47,857 nucleotides of DNA from Deltaproteobacteria bacterium (lineage in GTDB: Bacteria; Myxococcota_A; Polyangia; Polyangiales; JADJMO01): NCBI GenBank assembly GCA_025363655.1, contig JANYDK010000046.1:1-47857 (forward strand), written 5' to 3'. Shown one piece after another: positions 19,732-27,353 of the stretch (position 1 is the stretch's first letter; every line of letters starts with the position of its first letter). Under the pieces are notes generated by a model, which ran no database searches, was not told where the DNA came from, and saw only the letters and a program-made list of their open reading frames with translations. The position numbers were made by a program, and so were the translations under genes.

Positions 19732-21750
19732 ATGACCTCGCCGCGCCGGCCCGAGCACGCCTCCGCCACCCTCACCTCCGATCTCGGCTCGGCGCCGACG
19801 ATCGCCAGCGGCAGCAGCCCTGGGCAAGAGACGCTCGCTTCTCCAGCGCCGCGTTGGGAGCCGGTGACCCACGCGCAACGCGATTCGACGGCGCCGACGG
19901 TGCACACCGAAGTGCTCGACATCTCGGCCACCGCGGGCGGCGATCGCTACGAGCGCGTCGACATGCTCGGCTCGGGCGGGATGGGCGAGGTGTGGCTCCA
20001 TCGCGATCGACGCATCGGTCGCCGCGTCGCGGTGAAGACGCTCAAGGGCGACGGCGACGGCGAGGTCGGCCGCGAACGATTCCTCCGCGAGGTCCGCGTG
20101 CAGGGACAGCTCGAGCATCCTTCGATCGTCCCCGTCTACGATCTCGACGTCGATCCCGAAGGCCGCGTCTTCTTCACGATGAAGCGCGTCCGCGGTGACA
20201 CCCTCGAGCGGATCATCGGCGCGGTCGCCTCGGAGAACCCGAAGTACACGAAGAAATACGGCCAACGGAAGCTGCTCCAGGCCTTCGCGCAAGTCTGCCT
20301 GACCATCGACTATGCGCACACGCGCGGCGTCCTCCATCGCGACTTGAAGCCGGGAAACGTGATGCTCGGCGACTTCGGCGAGGTCTACGTGCTCGATTGG
20401 GGGCTCGCCAAATTGATGGGAGAGCCCGACCTCCTCGCCAGCTCGGCCGAGCTGAAGGAGCAGCTCGAGGGGCTCACCGGCGTGAGCGACGATGCGCCTC
20501 CGCTCTCGACGCGCACGCGCGAAGCGACGCCGGTCCTCGACAGCTCTGGCTCGCTCACCATCAACGGCGTCCTCCTCGGGACCCCGGCGTACATGTCCCC
20601 CGAGCAGCTCGCCGACGTCGGCGAGAACCTCGACGCGCGAAGCGACATCTACTCGCTCGGCGTCATCCTCTTCGAGATCCTCACGCATACGCGGCTGCGC
20701 TCCGAGGTCAACTTCGGACAGCTCCTCCTGGCGGTGTCGGAAGGGCGTAAAATGCGGCCTTCCGAGCGCACCAAGGACGTGCCCCCGGAGCTCGACGAGC
20801 TCTGCGTGCGGGCCCTCGATCGCGATCCCGACGCGAGGCCGAAGAGCGCGCGCGAGCTCGCCGAGACGGTCGAGCGCTACCTCGACGGCGATCGCGATCT
20901 CCTCCTCCGACGAGAGCTCGCGGCACGTCACGTCGCCTCGGCCGAGAAGCGCAAGGACCTGCCGACGACGGCCGACCGCACGCCCCGTCTGGAGGCGATG
21001 CGCGAGGTGATGAAGGCGCTCGCGCTCGACGCCGACAACGCTGCCGCGCAGCGATTGATCGTCGAGCTGGTGGTCGGCGCCTCCGACGAGGTCCCCGTCG
21101 CCGCGAGGCCCGAGCTCGCCCAAGCCGACGATGCGCAACGCGCCGACGGCGCCAAGTGGGGCGCTTTCGGCCTCATTTCGTGGCTGATGATGTTCCCCGT
21201 CGCGATCGTCATCGGCGTTCGAAGCTGGCCGCAGGTGCTCGTCACCGCTGCCTCGACGATCTTCGGCGCGCTCTACTGCTACCTGCTCTGGCGTCGTAAA
21301 CGCTACGGCATCCCGGCCACCACGACCGTCACCGCCATCTGCGCGATCGTCACCGCCAGCGTCAGTTGCTATCTCGGGCCCTTCGCGCTCGTCTCGACGG
21401 TCGCGGCGACGACCTCGCTCCTCACGGCGATGCACTTCACCAAGAGAGAACGCGTCATCGGCGTGGTGCTCACGGTGCTCGGTGCGGCCGCGCCCTTCGC
21501 CATCGAGGCGCTCGCGCTCTTGCCCGGCGCCTACGTCTTCGAAGCCGGTCGCATCATCGTCCCCGAGCGCGCGATCGCCCTCCCCCGCGGCGCGACCATG
21601 TTCGTGATGTTCTACGCGACGGTCACCTTCGCGATCATGACGTCGGTGGTCATCGGCCGCGTGCGCGACTCGTTGCGCGCCTCCGAGCGGCGACTCTTCC
21701 TCCAGGCTTGGCACCTGCGGCAGCTCTTTCCCGGCGCCGCATCGGGTTGA
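19732..21750 (+). CDS. Membrane Ser/Thr protein kinase with DWG motif
   Basis: 672 residues. A 70-residue Ser/Thr/Pro-rich lead is followed by a PknB-type kinase domain: glycine loop GSGGMGEVW (81-88), ATP Lys K102, HRDLKPGNV with D204, DWG at 222-224 in place of DFG, and GTPAYMSPEQ (283-292). About 58 residues separate DWG from GTPAY, an unusually long Ser/Thr-rich activation segment. After a short alpha-helical region come about six hydrophobic helices (roughly 480-655), so the kinase hangs from a polytopic membrane domain instead of one helix plus sensor. Short leader: TACTCT ends eight bases before the ATG. Its signal and targets are unknown. Confidence 0.92.
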   Translation: MTSPRRPEHASATLTSDLGSAPTIASGSSPGQETLASPAPRWEPVTHAQRDSTAPTVHTEVLDISATAGGDRYERVDMLGSGGMGEVWLHRDRRIGRRVAVKTLKGDGDGEVGRERFLREVRVQGQLEHPSIVPVYDLDVDPEGRVFFTMKRVRGDTLERIIGAVASENPKYTKKYGQRKLLQAFAQVCLTIDYAHTRGVLHRDLKPGNVMLGDFGEVYVLDWGLAKLMGEPDLLASSAELKEQLEGLTGVSDDAPPLSTRTREATPVLDSSGSLTINGVLLGTPAYMSPEQLADVGENLDARSDIYSLGVILFEILTHTRLRSEVNFGQLLLAVSEGRKMRPSERTKDVPPELDELCVRALDRDPDARPKSARELAETVERYLDGDRDLLLRRELAARHVASAEKRKDLPTTADRTPRLEAMREVMKALALDADNAAAQRLIVELVVGASDEVPVAARPELAQADDAQRADGAKWGAFGLISWLMMFPVAIVIGVRSWPQVLVTAASTIFGALYCYLLWRRKRYGIPATTTVTAICAIVTASVSCYLGPFALVSTVAATTSLLTAMHFTKRERVIGVVLTVLGAAAPFAIEALALLPGAYVFEAGRIIVPERAIALPRGATMFVMFYATVTFAIMTSVVIGRVRDSLRASERRLFLQAWHLRQLFPGAASG

Positions 21751-21778
21751 AACCTCTCGAAAACGAGGCTCACCGACG

Positions 21779-22390
21779 TCAGGGACACGAGACCTTGCTG
21801 CCGCACGTGTCGAGCGCGTCGAAGAGGCTCGAGCCGGTCGGCCACTTGGTGCGGCAGGCCTTGAAGCACGGCTTGCTCGGATCGCACGCCGACTCGTCGA
21901 TGCACATGTAGATGAGCGCGAGACACTCGTCGCTCTTGGCGCACGCCGTCAGCTCGGCGCAACACGAGGCGCGCGTCGCGTCGGTGCAGCTCACCGGATC
22001 GGGAATGATGTCGCCGCACGTCGGGGCCGACAGGGCGCACTCCGTCGCACAGGAATTCTCGCGACAAATCTTCGCCGCCGAGCAGCTCCACTTCGACTTG
22101 GTGGTCGCGCAGTCGGAGGCGACGATGCAACAGTTCGCGTCCTGACACGCCTGACACGCGGGCGTCGGCTGGGTGAGCCCGCTGTTGCAAGTCGCCGCTT
22201 CCGCAGGCACGTCGCCGACGTCGCTCGCATCCGCGATGTCGGGTTCGGCATCGGGCGCGGCGACCTCGAAGCCGACGTCGATCGAGGCATCGGTCGGACT
22301 GGTGGTGCTGCTGGTCGAGCTGCAAGCGAGAGCTCCAAACGACCCAAGCGACCCAACCGATCCAAGCAGGAAGAAGTGTGAGATGCGCAT
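21779..22390 (-). CDS. Cys-rich lipoprotein
   Basis: 203 residues. The signal peptide contains a tandem-repeat-derived LGSVGSLGSFG and ends in lipobox ALAC. An Asp/Ala/Ser/Thr tether precedes about 130 residues with close to twenty cysteines, arranged as C-x2-C, CC and C-x3/4-C spacings, likely all in disulfides. No enzyme motif is visible. Such small disulfide-rich lipoproteins are common in myxobacteria and are mostly uncharacterised. A GAAGG ribosome site precedes the ATG. Converges on the kinase gene with 28 bp between stops. Confidence 0.7.
   Translation of the reverse strand: MRISHFFLLGSVGSLGSFGALACSSTSSTTSPTDASIDVGFEVAAPDAEPDIADASDVGDVPAEAATCNSGLTQPTPACQACQDANCCIVASDCATTKSKWSCSAAKICRENSCATECALSAPTCGDIIPDPVSCTDATRASCCAELTACAKSDECLALIYMCIDESACDPSKPCFKACRTKWPTGSSLFDALDTCGSKVSCP
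22338..22364. repeat. Three degenerate copies of a 9-bp unit in a signal peptide
   Basis: AACGACCCA, AGCGACCCA, ACCGATCCA (plus strand), in frame in the hydrophobic core of the lipoprotein signal peptide (LGSVGSLGSFG). Confidence 0.75.
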
Positions 22391-22509
22391 GGCGCGACCT
22401 TCAGCAACCGACGTGCCGAGATTCGTGGCAAAAATAGCCGAGAATCGACGTCTCCCGTGCGCGGGCTGCCGGGATCCACGGCCGAAGGTGTCAACCTACG
22501 CACGCGTAG

Positions 22510-23631
22510 CTACACGTGCAGCACGGCCCCGCCGATGACGTCGCCGCGCCACTTCGCGCGCATCGCCTCTTTGTATTCGGCGAGCGGAAACACGTGGGAG
22601 ACGTGGGGAACGACCTTCCCTTCCTCGGCCCACGACAGCACCTGCGCGAGCCGCGGCGGGCGAATCGACGGATCCATCACCGTCGAGATCACCGTCGGAC
22701 AACCGAGCACGTCGATGCCCTTCATCATCAGCAAATTCGTCGGCAGCACGTTGGCGTTGGGCGCGCCGCGACGGCCTCCTCCTTGCGCCACGAACGGCGT
22801 CGCCGCCCAACCGACGATGAGAAATCGTGCGCCGAAACGCATGCAGCGGAGCGACTCGACCGAGATGTCGCCACCGACGCCGTCGTAGACCACGTCGACG
22901 CCCTTGCCGCCCGTGAGCGCCTTCACCTCTTCACGGAAGCTGCGTACGCCCGTCTCCCCGTCGACCGCGCGCGTGTTGATGACGTGATCGGCGCCTTGCG
23001 CCTTCACCGCCGCCAGCTTCTCGTCCGAGCGACCGGTGGCGATGACCCGCGCACCCGTCAATTTGGCGACGTGCACCGCGGCCAGCCCCGTCGAGCCCGA
23101 GGCGCCGTGAATCAAGACCGTCTCACCCGCCTGCAAGCGGCCACGCGCGATGAGGCAGTGATACGCCGTCTCGTAGTTGCCGAGGAGGTTGCACGCCTGA
23201 TCGAGCGTGAGCTTCCCCGGCACGCGCTTCACCGCCTCGTACGGCGCCACCGCCCACGATGCATAACCACCATATGCTTGGTAGGCGCCGAGCGATCGCG
23301 GACCGGCGAGGAGCCCGTCGACCAGCACTTGGTCACCGACGCCGACGTGCGCAGAGGCTTCTTTTCCTGCCCATTCGACGACCCCGGCGTACTCCAGACC
23401 TGGCGTGTAGGGCGGCTTCGGCATGTGCTGGTACTGCCCGCTGGTCATCAAGAGATCGACCCAGCCGACGGCCGCACTCTTCACCGCGATGACCACGTCG
23501 CGCGGCCCGAGCTGCGCTTCGTCGGGGCGCGACATCGGCACCAGCGACATGTGCTTCTCGACGGCCTCGAGCGGGCTCTCCGCGAAGGCGGCGACGACGA
23601 CACGAACTCCTTCGGAGACGGCGCTGGTCAT
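22510..23631 (-). CDS. Zinc-free MDR oxidoreductase (quinone oxidoreductase-like)
   Basis: About 373 residues from the ATG at 23631; the open frame further upstream overlaps the plus-strand VF530 gene and looks non-coding. GroES-like N-terminal half with YTPGLEYAGVV, and a Rossmann half with LIHGASGSTGLAAVHVAKL (about 174-191) and GRSDEKL, which suits NADPH. The catalytic Cys/His zinc ligands of alcohol dehydrogenases and the structural four-Cys lobe are absent, as in the quinone oxidoreductase/enoyl reductase branch. Substrate unknown. No Shine-Dalgarno; TACAAC lies seven bases upstream of the start. Confidence 0.88.
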   Translation of the reverse strand: MTSAVSEGVRVVVAAFAESPLEAVEKHMSLVPMSRPDEAQLGPRDVVIAVKSAAVGWVDLLMTSGQYQHMPKPPYTPGLEYAGVVEWAGKEASAHVGVGDQVLVDGLLAGPRSLGAYQAYGGYASWAVAPYEAVKRVPGKLTLDQACNLLGNYETAYHCLIARGRLQAGETVLIHGASGSTGLAAVHVAKLTGARVIATGRSDEKLAAVKAQGADHVINTRAVDGETGVRSFREEVKALTGGKGVDVVYDGVGGDISVESLRCMRFGARFLIVGWAATPFVAQGGGRRGAPNANVLPTNLLMMKGIDVLGCPTVISTVMDPSIRPPRLAQVLSWAEEGKVVPHVSHVFPLAEYKEAMRAKWRGDVIGGAVLHV

Positions 23632-23638
23632 GTCCGGA

Positions 23639-23644
23639 GTTGTA
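23639..23644 (-). promoter_or_regulatory. Putative -10 hexamer of the MDR gene
   Basis: TACAAC on the minus strand, then seven bases to the ATG at 23631. Fits the leaderless pattern seen at several other genes. Confidence 0.45.
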
Positions 23645-23715
23645 TCCGATCTTCGGCGAGACGAGGCCTCCGGGTCTTGCTCGACACCCACCGTCCGCGC
23701 TGCCACGTTCTCCGA

Positions 23716-23949
23716 GTGGCGACGCAGCAGAACAACCCGTTGCACGGCGTGACCCTCGCCACGATCCTCACCGAGCTGGTCGCGCACTACGGTTTTCCCG
23801 GCCTCGCCGAGCGCATCGACCTCCGCTGCTTCTCCAACGAGCCCACCTTCGTCTCGAGCCTGAAGATGCTCCGGCGAACGCCGTGGGCACGCGAGAAGGT
23901 CGAGTCGCTCTACCTCGCCTTGCTCGAGGAGCGCGCCGAAGGGCGTTGA
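23716..23949 (+). CDS. VF530-type (DUF2132) small conserved protein
   Basis: 77 residues from a GTG at 23716; no ATG is available in this frame. Family landmarks are very clear: NPLHGVTLATIL, LRCFSNEPTFVSSLKMLRR and TPWAREKVESLY. The family comprises small all-helical proteins related to Vibrio fischeri VF530; DNA binding has been suggested from structure, but no firm role is known to me. The gene is easy to miss because of the GTG start and the open frame upstream. It ends 17 bp before the next gene and starts 84 bp from the divergent MDR gene. Confidence 0.85.
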   Translation: MATQQNNPLHGVTLATILTELVAHYGFPGLAERIDLRCFSNEPTFVSSLKMLRRTPWAREKVESLYLALLEERAEGR

Positions 23950-23954
23950 TTCGC

Positions 23955-23960
23955 TAGACT
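23955..23960 (+). promoter_or_regulatory. Putative -10 hexamer before the gene at 23967
   Basis: TAGACT, then exactly six bases (CGCCGG), then ATG. The octamer GCTAGACT also occurs at 5821-5828 in the same relation to a TTG. Confidence 0.55.
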
Positions 23961-23966
23961 CGCCGG

Positions 23967-25085
23967 ATGTGGATCGTCGACGTCGAGCGCGCGTGGGGAG
24001 AGACCGCGAGCGCGCTCGGCCTCGGACTGTGGAAGCCTCGCGCGGTCGCCGGCCCGGTCGACGACTTCGACGCGATGGTCGAATCGCTCGAGCCAGCGGC
24101 CGCCGCGCCGAGCACCTCGCATTGGATCGCCGGTCGTCATCACGGTCACGACGTCCTCGCCTGCATCGTCGCCCAATCGCACAGCGATCATCACGGATTC
24201 GGCACGCACACCACGTATGCCACCTACGCGATGGCGCGCCTCGATCCGCCGCTTCTCGTGGGTCTCAAGTTCGACTCGCGGCGGGTCATCACCCTCGGCG
24301 ACATCTTCTCGTCATCGCCCGTCCCCGACCGTGGACCGCAAATCAAGACGCTCGATCCCGCGCGCACGCACCAGCTGCTCGACCCGCGTGACCCTGACGG
24401 ATTCCAACCGATCGAGTACGCGCGCGCCTTCGCCGGAGAGCGCTGCGCCGTCGAGATCACCGACAACATCGTCACCGTCTCGGCGCATGATCGCGTCTAC
24501 GAGTTGCAAACGCTGACGGCCTGGCTCGACGCTGCCATCTTTCTCTCGAATCGCCTCGCCGAAAGACGCAAGGCCCTCGCGTTCTCCGCCCATCCCGAGT
24601 GGCCCGCCTTCGCCGCCGAGGTCGGACTGACGTTCGACCCGCAAAGGCACGCGCTCACCGGAAGTTACCGAGACGTAACCATTCGGCTCGAGCTCGCGAC
24701 CGAAGGCGGGGCGCCCTTCACCCACCTGCGCGTCTTCTTCCCGCGCCCGCTCGGCATCGGCCTCTCGCTGCGCAAGCAAGGGGCGCTCGATTCGATCGTG
24801 AAGTTCTTCGGCGGCCAAGACATAGAGGTCGGCGATCCCGTCTTCGACGCGGCGTTCGTCGTCCAGGGCGGGCCCGTCGAGGCGATTCGCCGTCTCCTTT
24901 GGGAGCCCGAGGCGCGCGCTCGGCTCGTCACCATCCTCGGCCGGGCCGCCCGTCTCACCGTCTCCGATCGCGCGCTCGACGTGCGCGTCGTCGGCTTCCA
25001 GACCGCCGCCTCGACCCTCCGCGCGATGCTCGACGACGCCACCGCGGCGGTGCGCGCGATGTTGGCGCACTCCCGCGGAACGTGA
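23967..25085 (+). CDS. Hypothetical cytoplasmic protein (two related halves possible)
   Basis: 372 residues, no signal peptide or membrane helix. The N-terminal half has VLACIVAQSHSDHHGFG and a TTYATYAMARLDPPLLVGL strand pattern; the C-terminal half has VTIRLELATEGGAPFTHLRVFF and DIEVGDPVFDAAFVVQGGPVEAIRRLL. That last pattern (a 'GDPxFDxxFxVQG' turn followed by a helix) recalls DUF3137-like proteins of unknown function, but the match is by eye. The start is set by the ATG six bases behind TAGACT. The downstream hypothetical at 26375 has similar composition and layout. Confidence 0.65.
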   Translation: MWIVDVERAWGETASALGLGLWKPRAVAGPVDDFDAMVESLEPAAAAPSTSHWIAGRHHGHDVLACIVAQSHSDHHGFGTHTTYATYAMARLDPPLLVGLKFDSRRVITLGDIFSSSPVPDRGPQIKTLDPARTHQLLDPRDPDGFQPIEYARAFAGERCAVEITDNIVTVSAHDRVYELQTLTAWLDAAIFLSNRLAERRKALAFSAHPEWPAFAAEVGLTFDPQRHALTGSYRDVTIRLELATEGGAPFTHLRVFFPRPLGIGLSLRKQGALDSIVKFFGGQDIEVGDPVFDAAFVVQGGPVEAIRRLLWEPEARARLVTILGRAARLTVSDRALDVRVVGFQTAASTLRAMLDDATAAVRAMLAHSRGT

Positions 25086-25181
25086 CGACGAAACCTTGCT
25101 CGTGCTCCCTTCGCCGTGACCGTGTCGTGACCGGGGAATGAGGCGCCGGCGGCGTCGCGGGCGCATAGTGTGCTCGCCTGC

Positions 25182-26321
25182 ATGCAGACGCACCCGCACG
25201 ACAATGGCTTCGCCTCCGAAGACGACCGCCTGCGCCGCTTCGGCGAGGACATCGACGCGCTGAAGAAGCGCACTTTCGCCCGCGTCGGCGCCGAAGACGT
25301 GGCGTACGTGAAGCGCGTCGATCGCATCTCGCACGGTCTCGAGTGGACTGGGCGTGCGCTCATCCACTTCAGCCTCGATCCGCTCACGTACTTCGGCGGC
25401 GTCTTCGCGCTCGCGTTGCACAAGCAGCTGCAGACGGCGGAGATCGGCCACAGCGCGCTCCACGGCGCGTGGGACGGCCTCGCCGGCGCCGAGCGCTACG
25501 ACTCGAAGACGTTCCGCTGGGACGCGCCGATCGACGAGGCGTCGTGGAAGTCCGGCCACAACGTGAAGCACCACGGCAACACCAACGTCGCCGGTCGTGA
25601 CCCCGACATCCGCTTCGGCCCCGCGCGCCTCACGGGCGACACGCCGCCGTCCATGCTCGATCGCTGGGCGCTCCCGTTCACGCTCGGCATCCTCGCGCCC
25701 AACTTCCGCTTCATCATCAATACCCACGTCACCGGCTTCAACGACCTCTACAAGGACAACGGCTTCGCCGAGCACTACGACGTGCTGCCCGATCGATCGC
25801 TGAAGAGCGCGGCGCTCGCCTTGCGTCGCATGCTTCGCAAAATCGTCCCCTACTACGCGCGCGAATACCTCTTCTATCCCGCGCTCGCAGGCCCCTTCTT
25901 TCTCAAGGTGCTGCTCGGCAATCGGCTGGCCGAAACGGCGAGCAATTTCTACACGGCGGCGACAATCCTCTGCGGCCACGTCGGAGAAGACGTGAAGAGC
26001 TGGCCCGTGGGCACGCGCGCGCGCAGCAGGGGCGAGTGGTACGCGATGCAGGTCGAGGGCTCGTGCGACTACGAGGTGAGCTTGCCCTTCTCGATCCTCT
26101 GCGGCGGGCTCGATCGCCAAATCGAGCATCATCTCTTTCCCAACCTGCCGCCCCCGCGCCTCCGCGAAATCGCGCCCGAAGTGAAAGAGATTTGTCGTCG
26201 CCACGGCGTCACCTACCGAACCGACGGCTGGGGAAGGTCGCTGGCGAAGGTGTGGAAGCGCATCGGCGACTTCGCGCGCGAAGGGCGAATGCGTGATGCG
26301 CTTCGAGCGATGACCGAGTGA
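25182..26321 (+). CDS. Membrane fatty-acid (acyl-lipid/acyl-CoA) desaturase
   Basis: 379 residues of the FADS-type di-iron desaturase family. Three histidine boxes are complete: GHSALHG (89-95), HNVKHH (126-131) and QIEHHLFP (313-320), which ligate the two irons. Hydrophobic stretches lie between boxes, as expected for an inner-membrane enzyme using O2 and ferredoxin-type electrons. The Gln in QIEHH is typical of front-end and related desaturases, but no cytochrome b5 domain is fused. It is a paralogue of the desaturase at 30530. ATG at 25182 is chosen; GTG at 25170 is possible, and TAGTGT lies at 25166-25171. It has no adjacent reductase, so it may share the one at 29343. Confidence 0.92.
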   Translation: MQTHPHDNGFASEDDRLRRFGEDIDALKKRTFARVGAEDVAYVKRVDRISHGLEWTGRALIHFSLDPLTYFGGVFALALHKQLQTAEIGHSALHGAWDGLAGAERYDSKTFRWDAPIDEASWKSGHNVKHHGNTNVAGRDPDIRFGPARLTGDTPPSMLDRWALPFTLGILAPNFRFIINTHVTGFNDLYKDNGFAEHYDVLPDRSLKSAALALRRMLRKIVPYYAREYLFYPALAGPFFLKVLLGNRLAETASNFYTAATILCGHVGEDVKSWPVGTRARSRGEWYAMQVEGSCDYEVSLPFSILCGGLDRQIEHHLFPNLPPPRLREIAPEVKEICRRHGVTYRTDGWGRSLAKVWKRIGDFAREGRMRDALRAMTE

Positions 26322-26330
26322 GGTGACACT

Positions 26331-26350
26331 CAGCGATGTCGACATCGCTG
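26331..26350. promoter_or_regulatory. 20-bp perfect palindrome, likely operator
   Basis: CAGCGATGTCGACATCGCTG is identical to its reverse complement. It begins nine bases after the desaturase stop. It covers a TCGACA hexamer (26339-26344) that would be the -35 of the next gene (18-base spacer to GACAAT). No loop and no T-run, so an operator is more likely than a terminator. Confidence 0.65.
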
Positions 26351-26362
26351 GCGGGCTCCGGC

Positions 26363-26368
26363 GACAAT
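26363..26368 (+). promoter_or_regulatory. Putative -10 hexamer before the gene at 26375
   Basis: GACAAT, then exactly six bases (GCGCCG), then ATG. Supports the start at 26375 over the ATG at 26336, which lies inside the palindrome. Confidence 0.5.
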
Positions 26369-26374
26369 GCGCCG

Positions 26375-27271
26375 ATGGCGTTCTCGGACACCTACGAGCG
26401 CGCGCGCGCGCATGCGACCGAGCGTGGGAGCTTCGCCTTCTACGTCCCCGCACCGCTGCCACCTCCATGGTCGGCGCTGAGCGCTGCGCTCGGGAGCCAA
26501 ATCAGCTGCGCCGAGGGCGCGCCGGCGGGCCAATGGGAGGACGGGTTTCACTATCACTTCTACCTCGCCGGACGATCGACCCGCGGCGTCGAGGTGGTGT
26601 GGGAGCGGGCCCGCTTCGTCGTCCGTGTCTTCTCCGGAGCCGACCTGCACGATCACGCGCTTGCGGTCACCCTCGCGGAGACGGTCGCGCGGAGGGTCGA
26701 TGCGCGCGTCGAACCCGACGATGGCAACGACTTCGCGCCGGGTGAGGCGGCGGGCGCCGGCTTCGGCGTCGACTGGATCCAAGCGATGGCGGCCACCGGC
26801 GCGGCTCGGCTGATCGCCCTCACGGCCGAGCATGGCAGCGCGGAAATCCCCTGCGCGCTGCGCCCGTTCTACTTCGGCGCGCGCACGCTCGCGCGGCTTG
26901 GTCCGCTCGCGGATCCGGTCGCCGCGCTCCATGCTTCGATGCGACGCGTGCAGTTCCCGGATGAAGACCTCTTCGTCGCGCCGCCTCTCCTCGTCACTCC
27001 CGAACCCGGCGCGCCGCCCCCGCTCGGCGCCTCCGACCAGCCGTTCACGATGTCCCCCATCGGCTCGGGCGTGAGCTACTTCTTCGCGCCCGTCGATCGC
27101 CTCTCCTTCGTCGGCGGCTCCACCGTGCTGGTTCCCTACCTGACCGGGCTCGAGCTCCTCGGGTCTCACGTCGAGTGGCTCGACGACAAGCACGTGCGGG
27201 TGAACGCGGTCCCGGAGGACGAGTGGGACGACGTCCTCTTGCGCGCGCGCGTTCTGCTGCATGGCGCGTGA
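26375..27271 (+). CDS. Hypothetical protein
   Basis: About 298 residues, no signal peptide or membrane segment. Start taken as the ATG at 26375 because a -10-like hexamer ends six bases upstream; an in-frame ATG at 26336 would add 13 residues. Notable stretches are HYHFYLAGRSTRGVEVVWE, RFVVRVFSGADLHDHALA and a C-terminal SYFFAPVDRLSFVGGSTVL; a paired beta-rich layout is likely. I recognise no family. Position between the stand-alone desaturase and a propeller gene, behind a 20-bp palindrome, suggests separate regulation. Confidence 0.6.
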   Translation: MAFSDTYERARAHATERGSFAFYVPAPLPPPWSALSAALGSQISCAEGAPAGQWEDGFHYHFYLAGRSTRGVEVVWERARFVVRVFSGADLHDHALAVTLAETVARRVDARVEPDDGNDFAPGEAAGAGFGVDWIQAMAATGAARLIALTAEHGSAEIPCALRPFYFGARTLARLGPLADPVAALHASMRRVQFPDEDLFVAPPLLVTPEPGAPPPLGASDQPFTMSPIGSGVSYFFAPVDRLSFVGGSTVLVPYLTGLELLGSHVEWLDDKHVRVNAVPEDEWDDVLLRARVLLHGA

Positions 27272-27306
27272 GATCTGCGGTCCTCGTCGAATCGCGGCGA
27301 GCTCAG

Positions 27307-27322
27307 GGGCCAGAACTGGCCC
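27307..27322. promoter_or_regulatory. 7-bp inverted repeat upstream of the propeller gene
   Basis: GGGCCAG-AA-CTGGCCC, 18 bases before the TATAAC hexamer, so over the expected -35. The following GTCGTTTTC is weakly T-rich, so a terminator for the gene at 26375 is the alternative. Confidence 0.45.
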
Positions 27323-27340
27323 TCCGGGTCGTTTTCTTCC

Positions 27341-27346
27341 TATAAC
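27341..27346 (+). promoter_or_regulatory. Putative -10 hexamer of the propeller gene
   Basis: TATAAC, then seven bases (GCCGGCC), then the ATG at 27354; close match to consensus and a near-leaderless arrangement. Confidence 0.6.
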
Positions 27347-27353
27347 GCCGGCC

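Noticed and set aside
19405-21714. Long open frame on the minus strand opposite the Ser/Thr kinase
   Set aside because: Low-complexity Arg/Glu/Asp composition and no motifs; the kinase motifs are on the plus strand.
22510-23787. Extended N-terminus of the MDR oxidoreductase (start at 23787)
   Set aside because: The added 52 residues overlap the well-supported VF530 gene on the other strand and lack homology; the ATG at 23631 gives a normal family N-terminus.
24312-26468. Long open frame on the minus strand across the hypothetical and first desaturase
   Set aside because: It runs through three real genes, and its composition is that of an antisense shadow.
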